Positions 28,318 to 37,107 of a stretch of 64,000 nt of DNA are shown piece by piece. The notes beneath the pieces were generated by a model that was not told where the DNA came from, did no database searches, and saw only the letters and a list, made by a program, of their open reading frames with translations. Position 1 is the first letter of the stretch. Each line of letters starts with the position of its first letter. The stretch comes from Halobaculum limi. GTDB taxonomy: Archaea > Halobacteriota > Halobacteria > Halobacteriales > Haloferacaceae. The DNA lies in assembly GCF_029490015.1 (NCBI RefSeq), contig NZ_CP120468.1, positions 186,001 to 250,000 on the forward strand, given 5' to 3'. Position numbers and translations under genes: made by a program.

Positions 28318-28851
28318 ATGACGAACCTCTGGGAAGACCTCGAGACGGGCCCGAACGCCCCCGAAGAGATCTACGCCGTCGTCGAGTGTCTGAAGGGCGA
28401 ACGCAACAAGTACGAGTACGACAAGGATATCCCCGGCGTCGTCCTCGACCGCGTCCTCCACTCGAACGTCCACTACCCCTCCGACTACGGCTTCATCCCG
28501 CAGTCGTACTACGACGACGAGGACCCGTTCGACGTGCTCGTCCTCGTCGAAGACCAGACGTTCCCCGGCTGTGTCATCGAGGCCCGCCCGGTCGCACTGA
28601 TGAAGATGGACGACGACGGCGAACAGGACGACAAGGTCATCGCCGTCCCCACCGAGGACCCGCGCTTCGACCACATTCAGGACCTCGACGACATCCCGCA
28701 GCAGCAACTCGACGAGATAGACGAGTTCTTCGAGACGTACAAGAACCTCGAAGAGGGGAAGGAAGTCGAGACGCTCGGCTGGGAAGACAAGCAGGCTGCG
28801 ATGGACGCCATCGAACACGCGCAGGACCTTTACGACGAGCAGTTCGCGTAA
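28318..28851 (+). CDS. ppa: Inorganic pyrophosphatase (family I)
   Basis: A 177-aa soluble pyrophosphatase hydrolysing PPi to two phosphates, pulling synthetase reactions forward. Family I residues are present: KGERNKYEYDKD near residue 22, YPSDYGFIPQSY near 51, and the metal-binding DEDPFDVLVL and DDKVIAVPTEDPRF with their aspartates. ATG 28318 matches the family start; an in-frame TTG far upstream is ignored. A T5 run at about 28866-28871 after the stop is a plausible terminator. Confidence 0.96.
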   Translation: MTNLWEDLETGPNAPEEIYAVVECLKGERNKYEYDKDIPGVVLDRVLHSNVHYPSDYGFIPQSYYDDEDPFDVLVLVEDQTFPGCVIEARPVALMKMDDDGEQDDKVIAVPTEDPRFDHIQDLDDIPQQQLDEIDEFFETYKNLEEGKEVETLGWEDKQAAMDAIEHAQDLYDEQFA

Positions 28852-28978
28852 CCCGCCGAACCTCCCGATTTTTGCCGCACGCGCCGACCCGATTAGCGCC
28901 GAACATACCCCGCTCCCCCCGGATGAGTTATGCGTATGGGTAATCTTTTGATGCTAACCCGGCAAGGTGGAGGTGAGT

Positions 28979-29104
28979 ATGGCCGCCAAACAGCCCGCCG
29001 TCGGCATCAACCACCTGACCGTCGTTCCGACCAACGCGCCGTCGATAGACGAGGAGCGAGAGGCGGACGGCGACGACGCGGACGACGAGTCTCGCGACGA
29101 GTAG
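28979..29104 (+). CDS. Putative 41-aa acidic small protein
   Basis: An ATG-TAG frame of 41 codons preceded by GGTGGAGGTGAGT, a strong Shine-Dalgarno (GGAGGTG) about 7 nt before the ATG, rare in this mostly leaderless window. The product begins MAAKQPAVGINHLTVVP, then ends in a strongly acidic tail rich in Asp/Glu, a normal halophilic composition. A TATA-like TAATCTTTTG is found about 30 nt upstream. No domain is recognisable; function unknown. It sits between ppa and the rhomboid gene in the same direction. Confidence 0.6.
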   Translation: MAAKQPAVGINHLTVVPTNAPSIDEEREADGDDADDESRDE

Positions 29105-29217
29105 TCCAGTCGCTCGCTCGGTGGTTCCCCGACACCGCACACGCCGCCGCAACGACCGGTGACGACGCCCCGCAGGCCGCCGTCGGCTGTGCGTTCGACG
29201 CCCCGCTGAGGGGCAGG

Positions 29218-29225
29218 CATATAAC
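29218..29225 (+). promoter_or_regulatory. TATA box of the rhomboid gene
   Basis: CATATAAC centred about 27 nt before the ATG at 29248, giving a leaderless transcript. A CCCC-GCTGA-GGGG hairpin lies just before it. Confidence 0.55.
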
Positions 29226-29247
29226 CCGCGCGCGGTAAAGACGGGTA

Positions 29248-30177
29248 ATGGCGAAGTGCTCGGAGTGTGGCGAGTACGAGAACCTCCCGTACCAGTGCAG
29301 ACGGTGCGGGCAGTCGTTCTGTTCTGAACACCGACTCCCCGAGAATCACGAGTGTGCTGGCCTCAACGAGTGGAACGACCCGGGCGGGGTGTTCGACTCG
29401 GGATTCGACGACTCTGTAGAGAGTGGCAACTCTGGTGGCGTCGGCGCACGCGTCCGCTCCCGAATCGAGCGTGAGACGGGAACGGGCGGGATTATGGGAG
29501 CGTTCCGTGGGAACATGACGTACGTGTTCCTCGGACTGATGTGGATCACCTTCGCGGCCGAGTTCGTCGTGTTGTTCACGGCGGGCGGCGCCGCCTTCTC
29601 CAATATCTTCGTGCTCAGCACGGGTGCGCTGCAACAGGGATACGTCTGGACCATCGTCACGTCGATATTCTCCCACTCACCGGGGAGCTTCTTCCACATC
29701 GCGGGCAACTCCATCGCGCTGTACTTCTTCGGCCCCCTCGTCGAGCGATATCTCGGCTCTAAGCGGTTCACTGCGATGTTCATCATCACCGGCGCGGTCG
29801 CCGGCCTCGGACAGATCGGCGTCGGTGCCCTCCTCGGGGACCCAGTGACGGGCGTTCTCGGTGCGTCGGGGGCGATTATGGCGATCATGGGATTCCTCTC
29901 TATCGTCAACCCCAACCTCCGCGTGATGCTGCTCATCCCACCGATCCCACTCAGCATCCGCACGATCACCATCCTGTACGCCGGCCTGTCGCTGTTCGGC
30001 GTCGTCTCCGCCGGGAGCGTCATCCCCGGTGCGGGCGGCATCGCGCACGCGGCACACCTCTCGGGGCTCCTGTTAGGCGTCCTGTACGCGAACGTCGCCG
30101 ACGGTCGCCGGAACGTCCCCAACCAGATTGGGAGCGGTGGCGGCGGACTCGGCGGCCCCGGACGCGGTCGCTTCTGA
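29248..30177 (+). CDS. Rhomboid-family intramembrane serine protease with AN1-type zinc finger
   Basis: A 309-aa membrane protease that cuts helices inside the bilayer. Residues 4-36 form an AN1-like zinc finger (CSEC, CRRC, CSEH, HEC). Six membrane helices follow from residue 92. The catalytic apparatus is complete: H150/N154 in HIAGN, nucleophile S207 in GASGA and H270 in HAAHLSG. The zinc finger is cytoplasmic and may recognise substrates. A Gly-rich tail ends the protein. The next gene, endonuclease V, starts 1 nt after the stop. Confidence 0.93.
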   Translation: MAKCSECGEYENLPYQCRRCGQSFCSEHRLPENHECAGLNEWNDPGGVFDSGFDDSVESGNSGGVGARVRSRIERETGTGGIMGAFRGNMTYVFLGLMWITFAAEFVVLFTAGGAAFSNIFVLSTGALQQGYVWTIVTSIFSHSPGSFFHIAGNSIALYFFGPLVERYLGSKRFTAMFIITGAVAGLGQIGVGALLGDPVTGVLGASGAIMAIMGFLSIVNPNLRVMLLIPPIPLSIRTITILYAGLSLFGVVSAGSVIPGAGGIAHAAHLSGLLLGVLYANVADGRRNVPNQIGSGGGGLGGPGRGRF

Positions 30178-30178
30178 G

Positions 30179-30988
30179 ATGCCGACGCCGGTCCGTCCCG
30201 AGTTTCTCCCCGATCCTGCACTCGACCGCACGGCGATGGAGGCACTCCAGCGCGACATCGCCGACGCCGCCAAGTTCACCGACGACCTCGACTTCGACGC
30301 CGACGCCGTCGGTCTCGACGCTGGCCAAGCGAGCCTGTCGCGTGACCCTGCATCGGACCCACCGCTCGTCGCGGGCGTCGACCAAGCGTTCCTCGACGAC
30401 CGCGCGGTGTCTGCGGTCGTCGTGAGTCGCGGGAGCGAGGTGGTCGAACGAGCGTACGCCGTCACTGACCTCTCGATTCCGTACGTTCCGGGACTGCTCG
30501 CCTTCCGCGAGGGTGGTCCCATCGTCGACGCCCTCGCGCAACTGAACTGCGACCCCGACCTGTACGTTCTCGACGGCAGCGGCCGCATCCACTACCGGCA
30601 GGCGGGCATCGCCACCCACGTCGGCGTCCTGTTCGACACGCCGACCGTCGGCGTCGCGAAGAACCTGTTGTGCGGGACTCCGCGGGCGTCGACCGATGGA
30701 CGGCCCGCAGGCTGGCGTACGCCGATCACCGTCGAAGACGGCGACCGCGTGGACGCGCCGCGGGGGACGACCATCGGCTACGCCTACCAGTCCAGACAGT
30801 ACGACACGAACCCGATCATCAACCCGCTGTACGTGAGTCCCGGCCACCGCGTCTCCGCAGAGACTGCAGTCGAGTTGGTGGCGGCCCTCGGTGGCGAGTA
30901 CAAACTCCCCGAACCGACCCGTCTCGCCGACGCCTACGCCGACGAGGCGAAGGCGGCGGTCGCAGACGACCGTGACGGCGACGCCTGA
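30179..30988 (+). CDS. nfi: Endonuclease V (deoxyinosine-specific)
   Basis: A 269-aa repair nuclease that nicks DNA near deaminated adenine. Family motifs: VAGVDQAFLDD carrying the first metal Asp, a YVPGLLAFREGGP motif with the wedge residues and catalytic Glu, LYVLDGSGRIHYRQAGIATHVG with the second Asp, and VGVAKNLLCG. An acidic N-terminal extension of about 60 residues precedes the core. ATG 30179 immediately follows the rhomboid stop; an in-frame start further upstream lies within rhomboid and is rejected. Confidence 0.93.
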   Translation: MPTPVRPEFLPDPALDRTAMEALQRDIADAAKFTDDLDFDADAVGLDAGQASLSRDPASDPPLVAGVDQAFLDDRAVSAVVVSRGSEVVERAYAVTDLSIPYVPGLLAFREGGPIVDALAQLNCDPDLYVLDGSGRIHYRQAGIATHVGVLFDTPTVGVAKNLLCGTPRASTDGRPAGWRTPITVEDGDRVDAPRGTTIGYAYQSRQYDTNPIINPLYVSPGHRVSAETAVELVAALGGEYKLPEPTRLADAYADEAKAAVADDRDGDA

Positions 30989-31030
30989 CTCCGGGGAACC
31001 GGCCGACACTGCCATCGCGAGACGGCGGGA

Positions 31031-31036
31031 GTTAAC
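31031..31036 (+). promoter_or_regulatory. TATA-like box of the SDR gene
   Basis: GTTAAC centred about 27 nt before the ATG at 31061; leaderless spacing. Confidence 0.45.
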
Positions 31037-31060
31037 TGCCGGGCCGTCTTGGACGGCGAT

Positions 31061-31888
31061 ATGACAAGAACCGTGCTCATCACGGGGTGCTCCTCGGGCA
31101 TCGGCCGAGCGAGCGCTGAAGCGTTCCTCGACGAGGAGTGGACGGTGTACGCGACTGCGCGCAACCCCGCAGACATCGAGACGTTGGGCGAGCGCGAGAA
31201 CTGCCGTATCGCCACGCTCGACGTGACCGACCAGGAGGACGTCGAACGCGTCGTCGACCGCATCCTCGACGAGGAGGGTCGCATCGACGCCCTCGTCAAC
31301 AACGCGGGCTACGCACAGATGGGCCCCGTCGAGGAGGTGCCGACCGACGCCGTCCGCGACCAGTTTGCGGTGAACGTGTACGGCCCCCATCGCCTGATCC
31401 GTGAGGTCCTTCCGGCGATGCGCCGCCGCGAAGACGGCGCCATCGTGAACGTCTCCTCGGCGGCGGGCCGGGTCGCGTTCCCCGGCGGTGGGGCCTACTG
31501 CGGGTCGAAGTACGCGCTGGAGGCGATGAGCGACGCCCTCCGCAACGAGGTCCGCCAGTACGGCATCAGCGTCTCGCTCATCGAACCCGGGCCAGTCGAC
31601 ACCCAGTTCGACGACCGCGCCAGTTCCGAACTGGACGGCCTCGACCACACGGGCGCGTACGACTCCTTTTACGGCCTGTTCGAGGACTACGAGGCCGTCG
31701 GCAGCGGCGACGGCCTCGTCTCGGTGTCCCCCGAACGGGTCGCCGAGGACGTCGTCGACGCCGCGAGTTCGACGAAGCCGCCCGCCCGCTACCCCGTCGG
31801 CCCCCTCGCTAAGGTCGCCGAGGTCGGTCGACTCGTCCCCGCACGGTTCGCCGACTCGCTGTGGTCGCTCGCCTCGAAACTCACCTGA
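31061..31888 (+). CDS. Short-chain dehydrogenase/reductase
   Basis: A 275-aa classical SDR with a Rossmann fold. The cofactor loop is TGCSSGIGRA near residue 8, NNAGYAQMG follows beta-4, the catalytic Ser is in VNVSSAAGR and the Tyr/Lys pair in YCGSKYALEAM. The small residues after the first beta strand and Arg in ATARNP suggest NADP(H) preference. The substrate cannot be told from sequence. ATG 31061 is chosen over a GTG-like start four codons earlier because of motif position and promoter spacing. The following gene begins 6 nt after the stop. Confidence 0.92.
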   Translation: MTRTVLITGCSSGIGRASAEAFLDEEWTVYATARNPADIETLGERENCRIATLDVTDQEDVERVVDRILDEEGRIDALVNNAGYAQMGPVEEVPTDAVRDQFAVNVYGPHRLIREVLPAMRRREDGAIVNVSSAAGRVAFPGGGAYCGSKYALEAMSDALRNEVRQYGISVSLIEPGPVDTQFDDRASSELDGLDHTGAYDSFYGLFEDYEAVGSGDGLVSVSPERVAEDVVDAASSTKPPARYPVGPLAKVAEVGRLVPARFADSLWSLASKLT

Positions 31889-31894
31889 TCGGCG

Positions 31895-32203
31895 ATGACC
31901 GACGACGACCCCGACACCGAGACCGACGACCGCCTCGAACGACTCCACGACCACCTCGCGGCGACTGCCGAGCGCCCGGTCGCGCGATCTGCGAGCGCAC
32001 ACCTCGGCGAGGCAGAGGCAGTCGCCCGCGACCTCGTGCAGCGACCCGCCGACGCCGACACCGTGTGCGAGCGTGCCGGGCACATCATCAGACTCCTGCA
32101 GGAAGCCGGTGCCACCGAAGACGAGACCGCCGACGAACACGTCGCGGCGGCGCTGGAACTCGCTCGCGACCTCGCAGGCGACGACGACTCCGACCCGAGA
32201 TAG
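31895..32203 (+). CDS. Small helical acidic protein of unknown function
   Basis: A 102-aa acidic, all-helical protein, 6 nt after the SDR stop and so probably co-transcribed with it. Central helices carry SASAHLGEAEAVARDLV and VCERAGHIIRLLQEAG. No metal, nucleotide or membrane motif is visible. Its 3' end converges on the Get3 gene across 15 nt. Confidence 0.75.
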   Translation: MTDDDPDTETDDRLERLHDHLAATAERPVARSASAHLGEAEAVARDLVQRPADADTVCERAGHIIRLLQEAGATEDETADEHVAAALELARDLAGDDDSDPR

Positions 32204-32218
32204 CAGTCGTCGCGCGGC

Positions 32219-33406
32219 CTACGACAGACAGGCAGCGACGACGCGCAGGGCGGCCTCTCCACGCACTTCGTCGGCGAGCAACGGCACCCGTTTCACGTCG
32301 CGCCCGCGGTACAGATCCGTCGCCGCCGAGAGCGCGTTCTGCTGGACTTCCCACCGACGCTTGCAGAACTCACAGTCCTCCAAGTTCGGCGTGACGACCC
32401 ACGAGGGGTCCACGTCGGGACCGAACTCCGCGACCTCGCGGGGGTCTTCCATCACGCGGTTGACGACGAGCGTGTTCACCGGGATGGAGAACTCGTCGAG
32501 CCGTGAGACCAGGCGCTCAGACTCCACGACGCTCATCTCCTCGGGCACCATCACCACGCGGAAGTCCGTCTTCGTGGGATCCTGCAGCGTCTCGCGCAGG
32601 CGAGTGATCCGCTCTTGGAGTTCGTCGAGGTCGGGTTCCTCGGGGCCGCCGTCGCCCATCCCGAACATCCCCTTCATCCCATCCATCATCCCGGAGAACT
32701 GCTGACGGAGTTTCGCGATCCGACCGACCATCGAGTCCAGCATCTCCGGCAGTTGCAGGAGGCGGAGCGTGTGGCCCGTCGGAGCGGTGTCGACGACGAC
32801 GCGGTCGAACCGTGGGTCGTCGAGGTGCTCCAGCAGTTGGCGCATCGCCGCGGCCTCGTCCGCGCCGGGCATCGTCCCGCCGAGCATCCCGCCCATTGGT
32901 GAGTCACCCATCGCCTCGCCCATCCCGCCGAGGCCGCCGAGGGGATTCGCGTTCGCACCTGCGCCCGCGCCCTCAGCAGCGTCCGGGCCGCCCTCGCCGC
33001 CGACCGCGCCCTCACCGAACAGGCCCTCCTCCATCGCGGCGTCGGGGTCGATCTCGGCGGCGTACAGCGGCACGTCCTCGCGGATGCGCGACGGTCGCGC
33101 AGGAATCTTCGTGCCGAGTGTGTCCGACAGCGAGTGCGCTGGATCAGTCGAGACGACGAGTGTCGACACCCCGTCGTGGGCGCTCGCGAGCGCCGTCGCC
33201 GCCGCACACGTCGTCTTGCCGACGCCGCCTTTGCCGCCGTAGAGGACGTACTCGGGTGCGTTCGGCCCGTCGAGTCCGGCCGAACCGCGCATGTCGATAG
33301 TCGCACCCATTCGAGAGGGCTCCGGCGCGTCACCCGCGTCACCGTGGTCCGCAGGTTCGTCGGGGTCGTCTATCTCGTCGACGGCCTCCACGTCGATGTC
33401 GCTCAT
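32219..33406 (-). CDS. Get3/ArsA-family ATPase, Get3 type
   Basis: A 395-aa SIMIBI ATPase of the Get3/ArsA family. The deviant P-loop GGKGGVGKTT is at 57-66, switch I is TDPAHSLSD (88-95), switch II DTAPTGHTLR (206-215). A CxxC zinc pair (C345, C348) marks Get3 homologues that dimerise through zinc; the arsenite-binding cysteines of ArsA are not evident. A Met-rich segment (M240, M241, M244, M247, M250) lies where Get3 holds the transmembrane helix of tail-anchored clients, and a Gly/Met-rich insertion fills 145-182. Best read as a membrane-protein targeting factor; arsenic resistance is unlikely, with no ars genes near. Confidence 0.9.
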   Translation of the reverse strand: MSDIDVEAVDEIDDPDEPADHGDAGDAPEPSRMGATIDMRGSAGLDGPNAPEYVLYGGKGGVGKTTCAAATALASAHDGVSTLVVSTDPAHSLSDTLGTKIPARPSRIREDVPLYAAEIDPDAAMEEGLFGEGAVGGEGGPDAAEGAGAGANANPLGGLGGMGEAMGDSPMGGMLGGTMPGADEAAAMRQLLEHLDDPRFDRVVVDTAPTGHTLRLLQLPEMLDSMVGRIAKLRQQFSGMMDGMKGMFGMGDGGPEEPDLDELQERITRLRETLQDPTKTDFRVVMVPEEMSVVESERLVSRLDEFSIPVNTLVVNRVMEDPREVAEFGPDVDPSWVVTPNLEDCEFCKRRWEVQQNALSAATDLYRGRDVKRVPLLADEVRGEAALRVVAACLS

Positions 33407-33493
33407 TGGAAGGGGGTGGGGGCGGCACGCTTGTCTATCCGTTGGTCCGCCAACGTCGGGATCGGGATGGATTCCGACGCCGACGGTCGGCGA

Positions 33494-35284
33494 CTACTCT
33501 GCGGCCGCCACCGAGTCCAGCAGTCGGTCGACGCGTTCGGCGTACGCGCGGACGCCGCGCGCCACGGTCGCCTCGTCGGTGAAGTCGAGCGTCGGCGCGA
33601 ACGCCTCGTTCGGGCGGACGCTCCGGCCGCGAGCGAGCATCTCCCGGTACTGCTCGGGCGTGAGGTCGTCCTCCCGGAGTGCCCGCGTGAGGCTCAACGC
33701 CCCCACGGACCCGACCGCGTAGAGGTACGCGTGATACGGGTCGCGCGAGCGGTCGATCTCTTGCCACCCCGCGCCCGTCCGCTCGTCCGGCGTGATCGGT
33801 TCGCGGACGGTGTCCACGAGGCTGCGGTGACGGTCGTCGAGGTCGTCCGGCCCGGGGTCGGCGCCGTCGGCGACGGCTCTGTGGAGGCCGTGTACGAATC
33901 GCGCGCCGCGTGCCGCCCGGTACGTCGGGAGTTTGTCGAGGAACACCGCCACCGCGTGGCGGGCGTCGGCCCCCTCCCAGGTCTCCGCGAGATAGTCGGC
34001 CACCAGCGTCTCGTGTACGAACGACGGCACCTCAGCGACGTGGTCCGGGATGGCCTGGTCGACCGGTCGCTGTTCGTCGCTTGCGAGCAGCCGGTGCATA
34101 ACGTGGCCGAGTTCGTGCGCAAACAGGTAGAACGCACGGAGGCCACCGTCGTAGTTGAGCGCGACGAACGGGCCGTTCGCGACGGAGGTGAGCGCCATCG
34201 CCTTCGGTCCGCGCCGCTTGTTCGTGGTCGCGCGCACGTCGATCCGACGCTCGTCGAGCACCGACCGGAGTCGGTCGACGTACGCCGCTCCGAGCGGCGC
34301 GAGCGCCGCACACAGGAGATCAGTCGCCTCCTCGTAGGGCACCTCGGGCGGGTCGCCCGCCGCGAGCGGGACGTGGCGGTCCCACGGGCGGAGGTCGTCG
34401 CCCTCGACCACGCGGTCGCGGGCGGCCAGCAGGCGATGGTGTGGGTCGAGGCGGTCGAGGACGCCGTCGACGACCGTCTCGTAGGCGTCGACGGGGAACC
34501 GCCCCTCCAGTCGCATCGAGAGCGCCGAGTCGTATCCGCGGACCTCCGCGAGCCGCGTGTCGGCGCGGACACGTTCGACGTACGCGGCCGCCATCCCGTG
34601 TCTGTGGGTCGTGAGCGCCTCTCGGCGACGCTCGTACACCTCGCGGCGGAACGCGCGGTCGCGCGACTGCAACAGCCGCGAGACAGTGCCGGACGTGAGC
34701 GTCACCGAGTCGCCGTCCGGCGTCTCGACGGTCGGTGTCGCCACGTCGCCGTCGGTGATGGCGCGGGAGACGTCTGAGCCCGCCCGGAGGCTCGGGCCGA
34801 CGGACGCGAGCGCCGACTCCGCCGCCGGCGACAGCGCGTGGTCGGCGCCCGCAAGCAGTCGGTCGAGATACGCCGCGAAGTCTGCCAGCCGTGGGGTCGA
34901 CGCCACGAGGTCGTCCACGCGGTCACGGCCCGCCCGTCGCAGTTCCGGTTCCAGAAACGATAGCGCTTCGTCCATCGCGGCGTCCAACTCCCGGTAGCGG
35001 GCCTCTCGCTGGCGTGCCGCATCGTCGGTCGTGTCGACGTACGCGGTGAGCAGCGCGTACAGCCACAGTTCGCCGCGCCGGACGACGCGGAGATCCTCGA
35101 CGAGTTCGAGCAGGTCCGCCAGCGTCTCGCCGGACTCGACGGCGCGGCCCTCGTAGGCCTCGAGGTCGTCGAGGCGTCGCTCGACGGCGTCCGCGGCGGC
35201 GTCCCAGTCGGCGGGGGAATCGAAGACGATGGAAGGATCCCACTTCTCGCCGGCGGGAACCTCGTCCCGGTGGGGAAGCGACAT
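33494..35284 (-). CDS. pepF: M3-family oligoendopeptidase F
   Basis: A 596-aa cytoplasmic zinc metallopeptidase that degrades short peptides. The zinc motif HELGH is at 390-394 (H390, E391, H394) within YLFAHELGHVMH, and a downstream Glu near residue 418 (EVPSFVHE) is the third ligand. Further M3 signatures are GYDSALSMRLEG near 250 and DPYHAYLYAVGSV near 525. Full length for PepF. The start ATG 35284 is clear. It stands alone, 87 nt from the Get3 start, on the same strand. Confidence 0.94.
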   Translation of the reverse strand: MSLPHRDEVPAGEKWDPSIVFDSPADWDAAADAVERRLDDLEAYEGRAVESGETLADLLELVEDLRVVRRGELWLYALLTAYVDTTDDAARQREARYRELDAAMDEALSFLEPELRRAGRDRVDDLVASTPRLADFAAYLDRLLAGADHALSPAAESALASVGPSLRAGSDVSRAITDGDVATPTVETPDGDSVTLTSGTVSRLLQSRDRAFRREVYERRREALTTHRHGMAAAYVERVRADTRLAEVRGYDSALSMRLEGRFPVDAYETVVDGVLDRLDPHHRLLAARDRVVEGDDLRPWDRHVPLAAGDPPEVPYEEATDLLCAALAPLGAAYVDRLRSVLDERRIDVRATTNKRRGPKAMALTSVANGPFVALNYDGGLRAFYLFAHELGHVMHRLLASDEQRPVDQAIPDHVAEVPSFVHETLVADYLAETWEGADARHAVAVFLDKLPTYRAARGARFVHGLHRAVADGADPGPDDLDDRHRSLVDTVREPITPDERTGAGWQEIDRSRDPYHAYLYAVGSVGALSLTRALREDDLTPEQYREMLARGRSVRPNEAFAPTLDFTDEATVARGVRAYAERVDRLLDSVAAAE

Positions 35285-35333
35285 CGCCAGAGCGGTTCAC
35301 GAACCGGCCTGAAAAGTGATCGGGGTACCCCGG

Positions 35334-36434
35334 TTACTCGAAGTAGTCCGTCAGCCGTGCGGCGGCCTCCTCGGCGCGCGGCGTGACGAGTGCGAAGCGG
35401 AGCCACTCGTCGCGCGCGGACCCGAACGTCTCGCCGGGCATTCCGGCGACGCCTGCCTCGTCGATGAGGCGCTTGGCGTTCGCCATCGTACCCGGGAAGC
35501 CGTCGAAGCGCGCGAGGACGTAGAACGCGCCCTCGGGTCGGGTGTACTCCGCGCCCGCGGCGTCGAGGGCGTCGGTGAACGTCTCGACACGGTCGGACAG
35601 CAATGCCCGCGCGTCGGCGTAGTAGTCGGCGTCCGTCTCCCTGAGCGCACGCAGTACCGCCACCTGCGGCGGCCGCGAGGTGGCGACGTTGACGAGCATA
35701 TGCCGCGTCTTGGCATCGTCGACGAGCGAGTCGGGGAGGACCCCGTAGCCGACACGGAAGCCGGTGATCGCCATCGACTTCGAGTAGCCCGTGGTGACGA
35801 CCACGCGATCCGATTCGAGCGTCAGCGCCGACTCGAACTCGCCGGTGAAGTCGAAGTGGTCGTACACCTCGTCGACGACGAGCGTCGCGTCCACCTCCTC
35901 GGCGATAGCCGCGAGTTCCCGCATCGTCTCGCGTGAGTACACCGCACCTGTCGGGTTGTTCGGCGTGTTCACGAGAATGAGGCTGGTGTCGTCGCTGGCG
36001 GCCGCGCGGAAGCGGTCGGGGTCGATGGAGCCGTCACGCTCGGTCGGCACGAGCGTCGCCTCCGCGTCGAGCAGGTCGACTTTCCCTGGGTAGTACGGGT
36101 AGACAGGGTCTGCGAGGAGTACCTCTGACCCCGCGTCACGGTCGAGCGCCGCCGCCATCGCGAGGTAGTTGGCCTCGCCCGTCCCGTTCGTGACGACGAT
36201 GCGCTCGGGATCGACGTTTCGCCGGGCGGCGATCTCTTCGCGCAACTCGACCAGCCCCTCGCTCGGCGGGTACTGGAACTCGTCGGGCGTCGCGTCGGCG
36301 TACTCGCGGAGACCGTCGCGGAGTGCCGCGGGCGGTTCCCAGTCGGGGTTGCCCGACACCATATCCACCACATCTCGGTCGGCGGACGCGGCGTACTGCA
36401 TCACGTGGAAGAACTGCGGGCGCTCGTAGGTCAC
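35334..36434 (-). CDS. PLP-dependent aminotransferase, class I
   Basis: A 366-aa fold-type I aminotransferase. The PLP Lys is in TGYSKSMAITGFRVGY near residue 215, NTPNNPTGAVYS near 145 contacts the cofactor ring, VDEVYDHF carries the Asp and the C-terminal Arg for the carboxylate is in LRFALVTPR. The sequence is aspartate/aromatic-aminotransferase-like; amino acid preference is not resolved. The start is GTG 36434. Transcribed divergently from the CinA-family gene with 75 nt between. Confidence 0.92.
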   Translation of the reverse strand: MTYERPQFFHVMQYAASADRDVVDMVSGNPDWEPPAALRDGLREYADATPDEFQYPPSEGLVELREEIAARRNVDPERIVVTNGTGEANYLAMAAALDRDAGSEVLLADPVYPYYPGKVDLLDAEATLVPTERDGSIDPDRFRAAASDDTSLILVNTPNNPTGAVYSRETMRELAAIAEEVDATLVVDEVYDHFDFTGEFESALTLESDRVVVTTGYSKSMAITGFRVGYGVLPDSLVDDAKTRHMLVNVATSRPPQVAVLRALRETDADYYADARALLSDRVETFTDALDAAGAEYTRPEGAFYVLARFDGFPGTMANAKRLIDEAGVAGMPGETFGSARDEWLRFALVTPRAEEAAARLTDYFE

Positions 36435-36509
36435 GGCTTGTCAGCGATACTCTGGACGCGCGTTCCTTCACTCCCGCGGTCTTATTGTGTCGCCGCGTGT
36501 GCTGTGACT

Positions 36510-37028
36510 ATGCGCGAGTTCGCCACCGACCCGCCCGTCGAGGAACGCGTCGGCGACGCCCTCCGCGACGTCGGCCACACCGTCGCGACCGCTGAGTCGT
36601 GTACCGGCGGCCTCGTCGGGTCGCTGTTGACCGACGTTCCGGGCTCCAGCGACTACTTCGACCGCTCGGTCGTCACGTACAGTTACGACGCGAAACTGAC
36701 CGAACTGGCCGTTCCCAGAGAGTACCTCGACGAGGAGGGCGCAGTGTCGGAGCCTGTCGCCTGTTCGATGGCCCGCGGTGTCCGTGACACCGCCGGGACG
36801 AACTGGGGCGTCGCGACGACCGGAATCGCGGGGCCGGGCGGCGGAAGCGACGACAAGCCGGTCGGCACGGTGTTCATCGGCGTCGCCTCCCGCGGCGCGT
36901 GGGGAACACAGACGAGCGAGTGTACGGTCGAACGCTACGAGTTCGACGGGAGTCGCACGCAGATCAAAGAGCAGATCGCACGACAGGCGTTGGAGGACCT
37001 CCTCGACGCCGTCGAGGCACACGAGTAG
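36510..37028 (+). CDS. CinA C-terminal domain protein (PncC-type NMN amidohydrolase)
   Basis: A 172-aa single-domain CinA/PncC protein, likely converting nicotinamide mononucleotide to nicotinate mononucleotide in NAD recycling. Signature segments: TAESCTGGLVGSLLT near residue 27, VTYSYDAKLTELAVP near 57 and TTGIAGPGGGSDDKPVGTV near 100. The N-terminal CinA nucleotide-binding domain is absent, as in PncC. ATG 36510 is used; an in-frame extension to 36405 overlaps the divergent promoter. Deamidase activity is inferred from family. Confidence 0.92.
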   Translation: MREFATDPPVEERVGDALRDVGHTVATAESCTGGLVGSLLTDVPGSSDYFDRSVVTYSYDAKLTELAVPREYLDEEGAVSEPVACSMARGVRDTAGTNWGVATTGIAGPGGGSDDKPVGTVFIGVASRGAWGTQTSECTVERYEFDGSRTQIKEQIARQALEDLLDAVEAHE

Positions 37029-37107
37029 CCACAGTCGGGGACCTGAGCGGGACGCCGCCTCGGACGAGGCCGAAACCGTTTGGTCGGTGCCGCGTCCACA
37101 GTCGCTC

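Noticed and set aside
30020-32140. 706-codon minus-strand frame
   Set aside because: Antisense to endonuclease V and SDR genes, with no domain; shadow of their codon bias.
32219-33406. Arsenite efflux ATPase (ArsA) role
   Set aside because: No paired ArsA-type Cys for arsenite and no ars genes; CxxC and Met-rich segments fit Get3 better.
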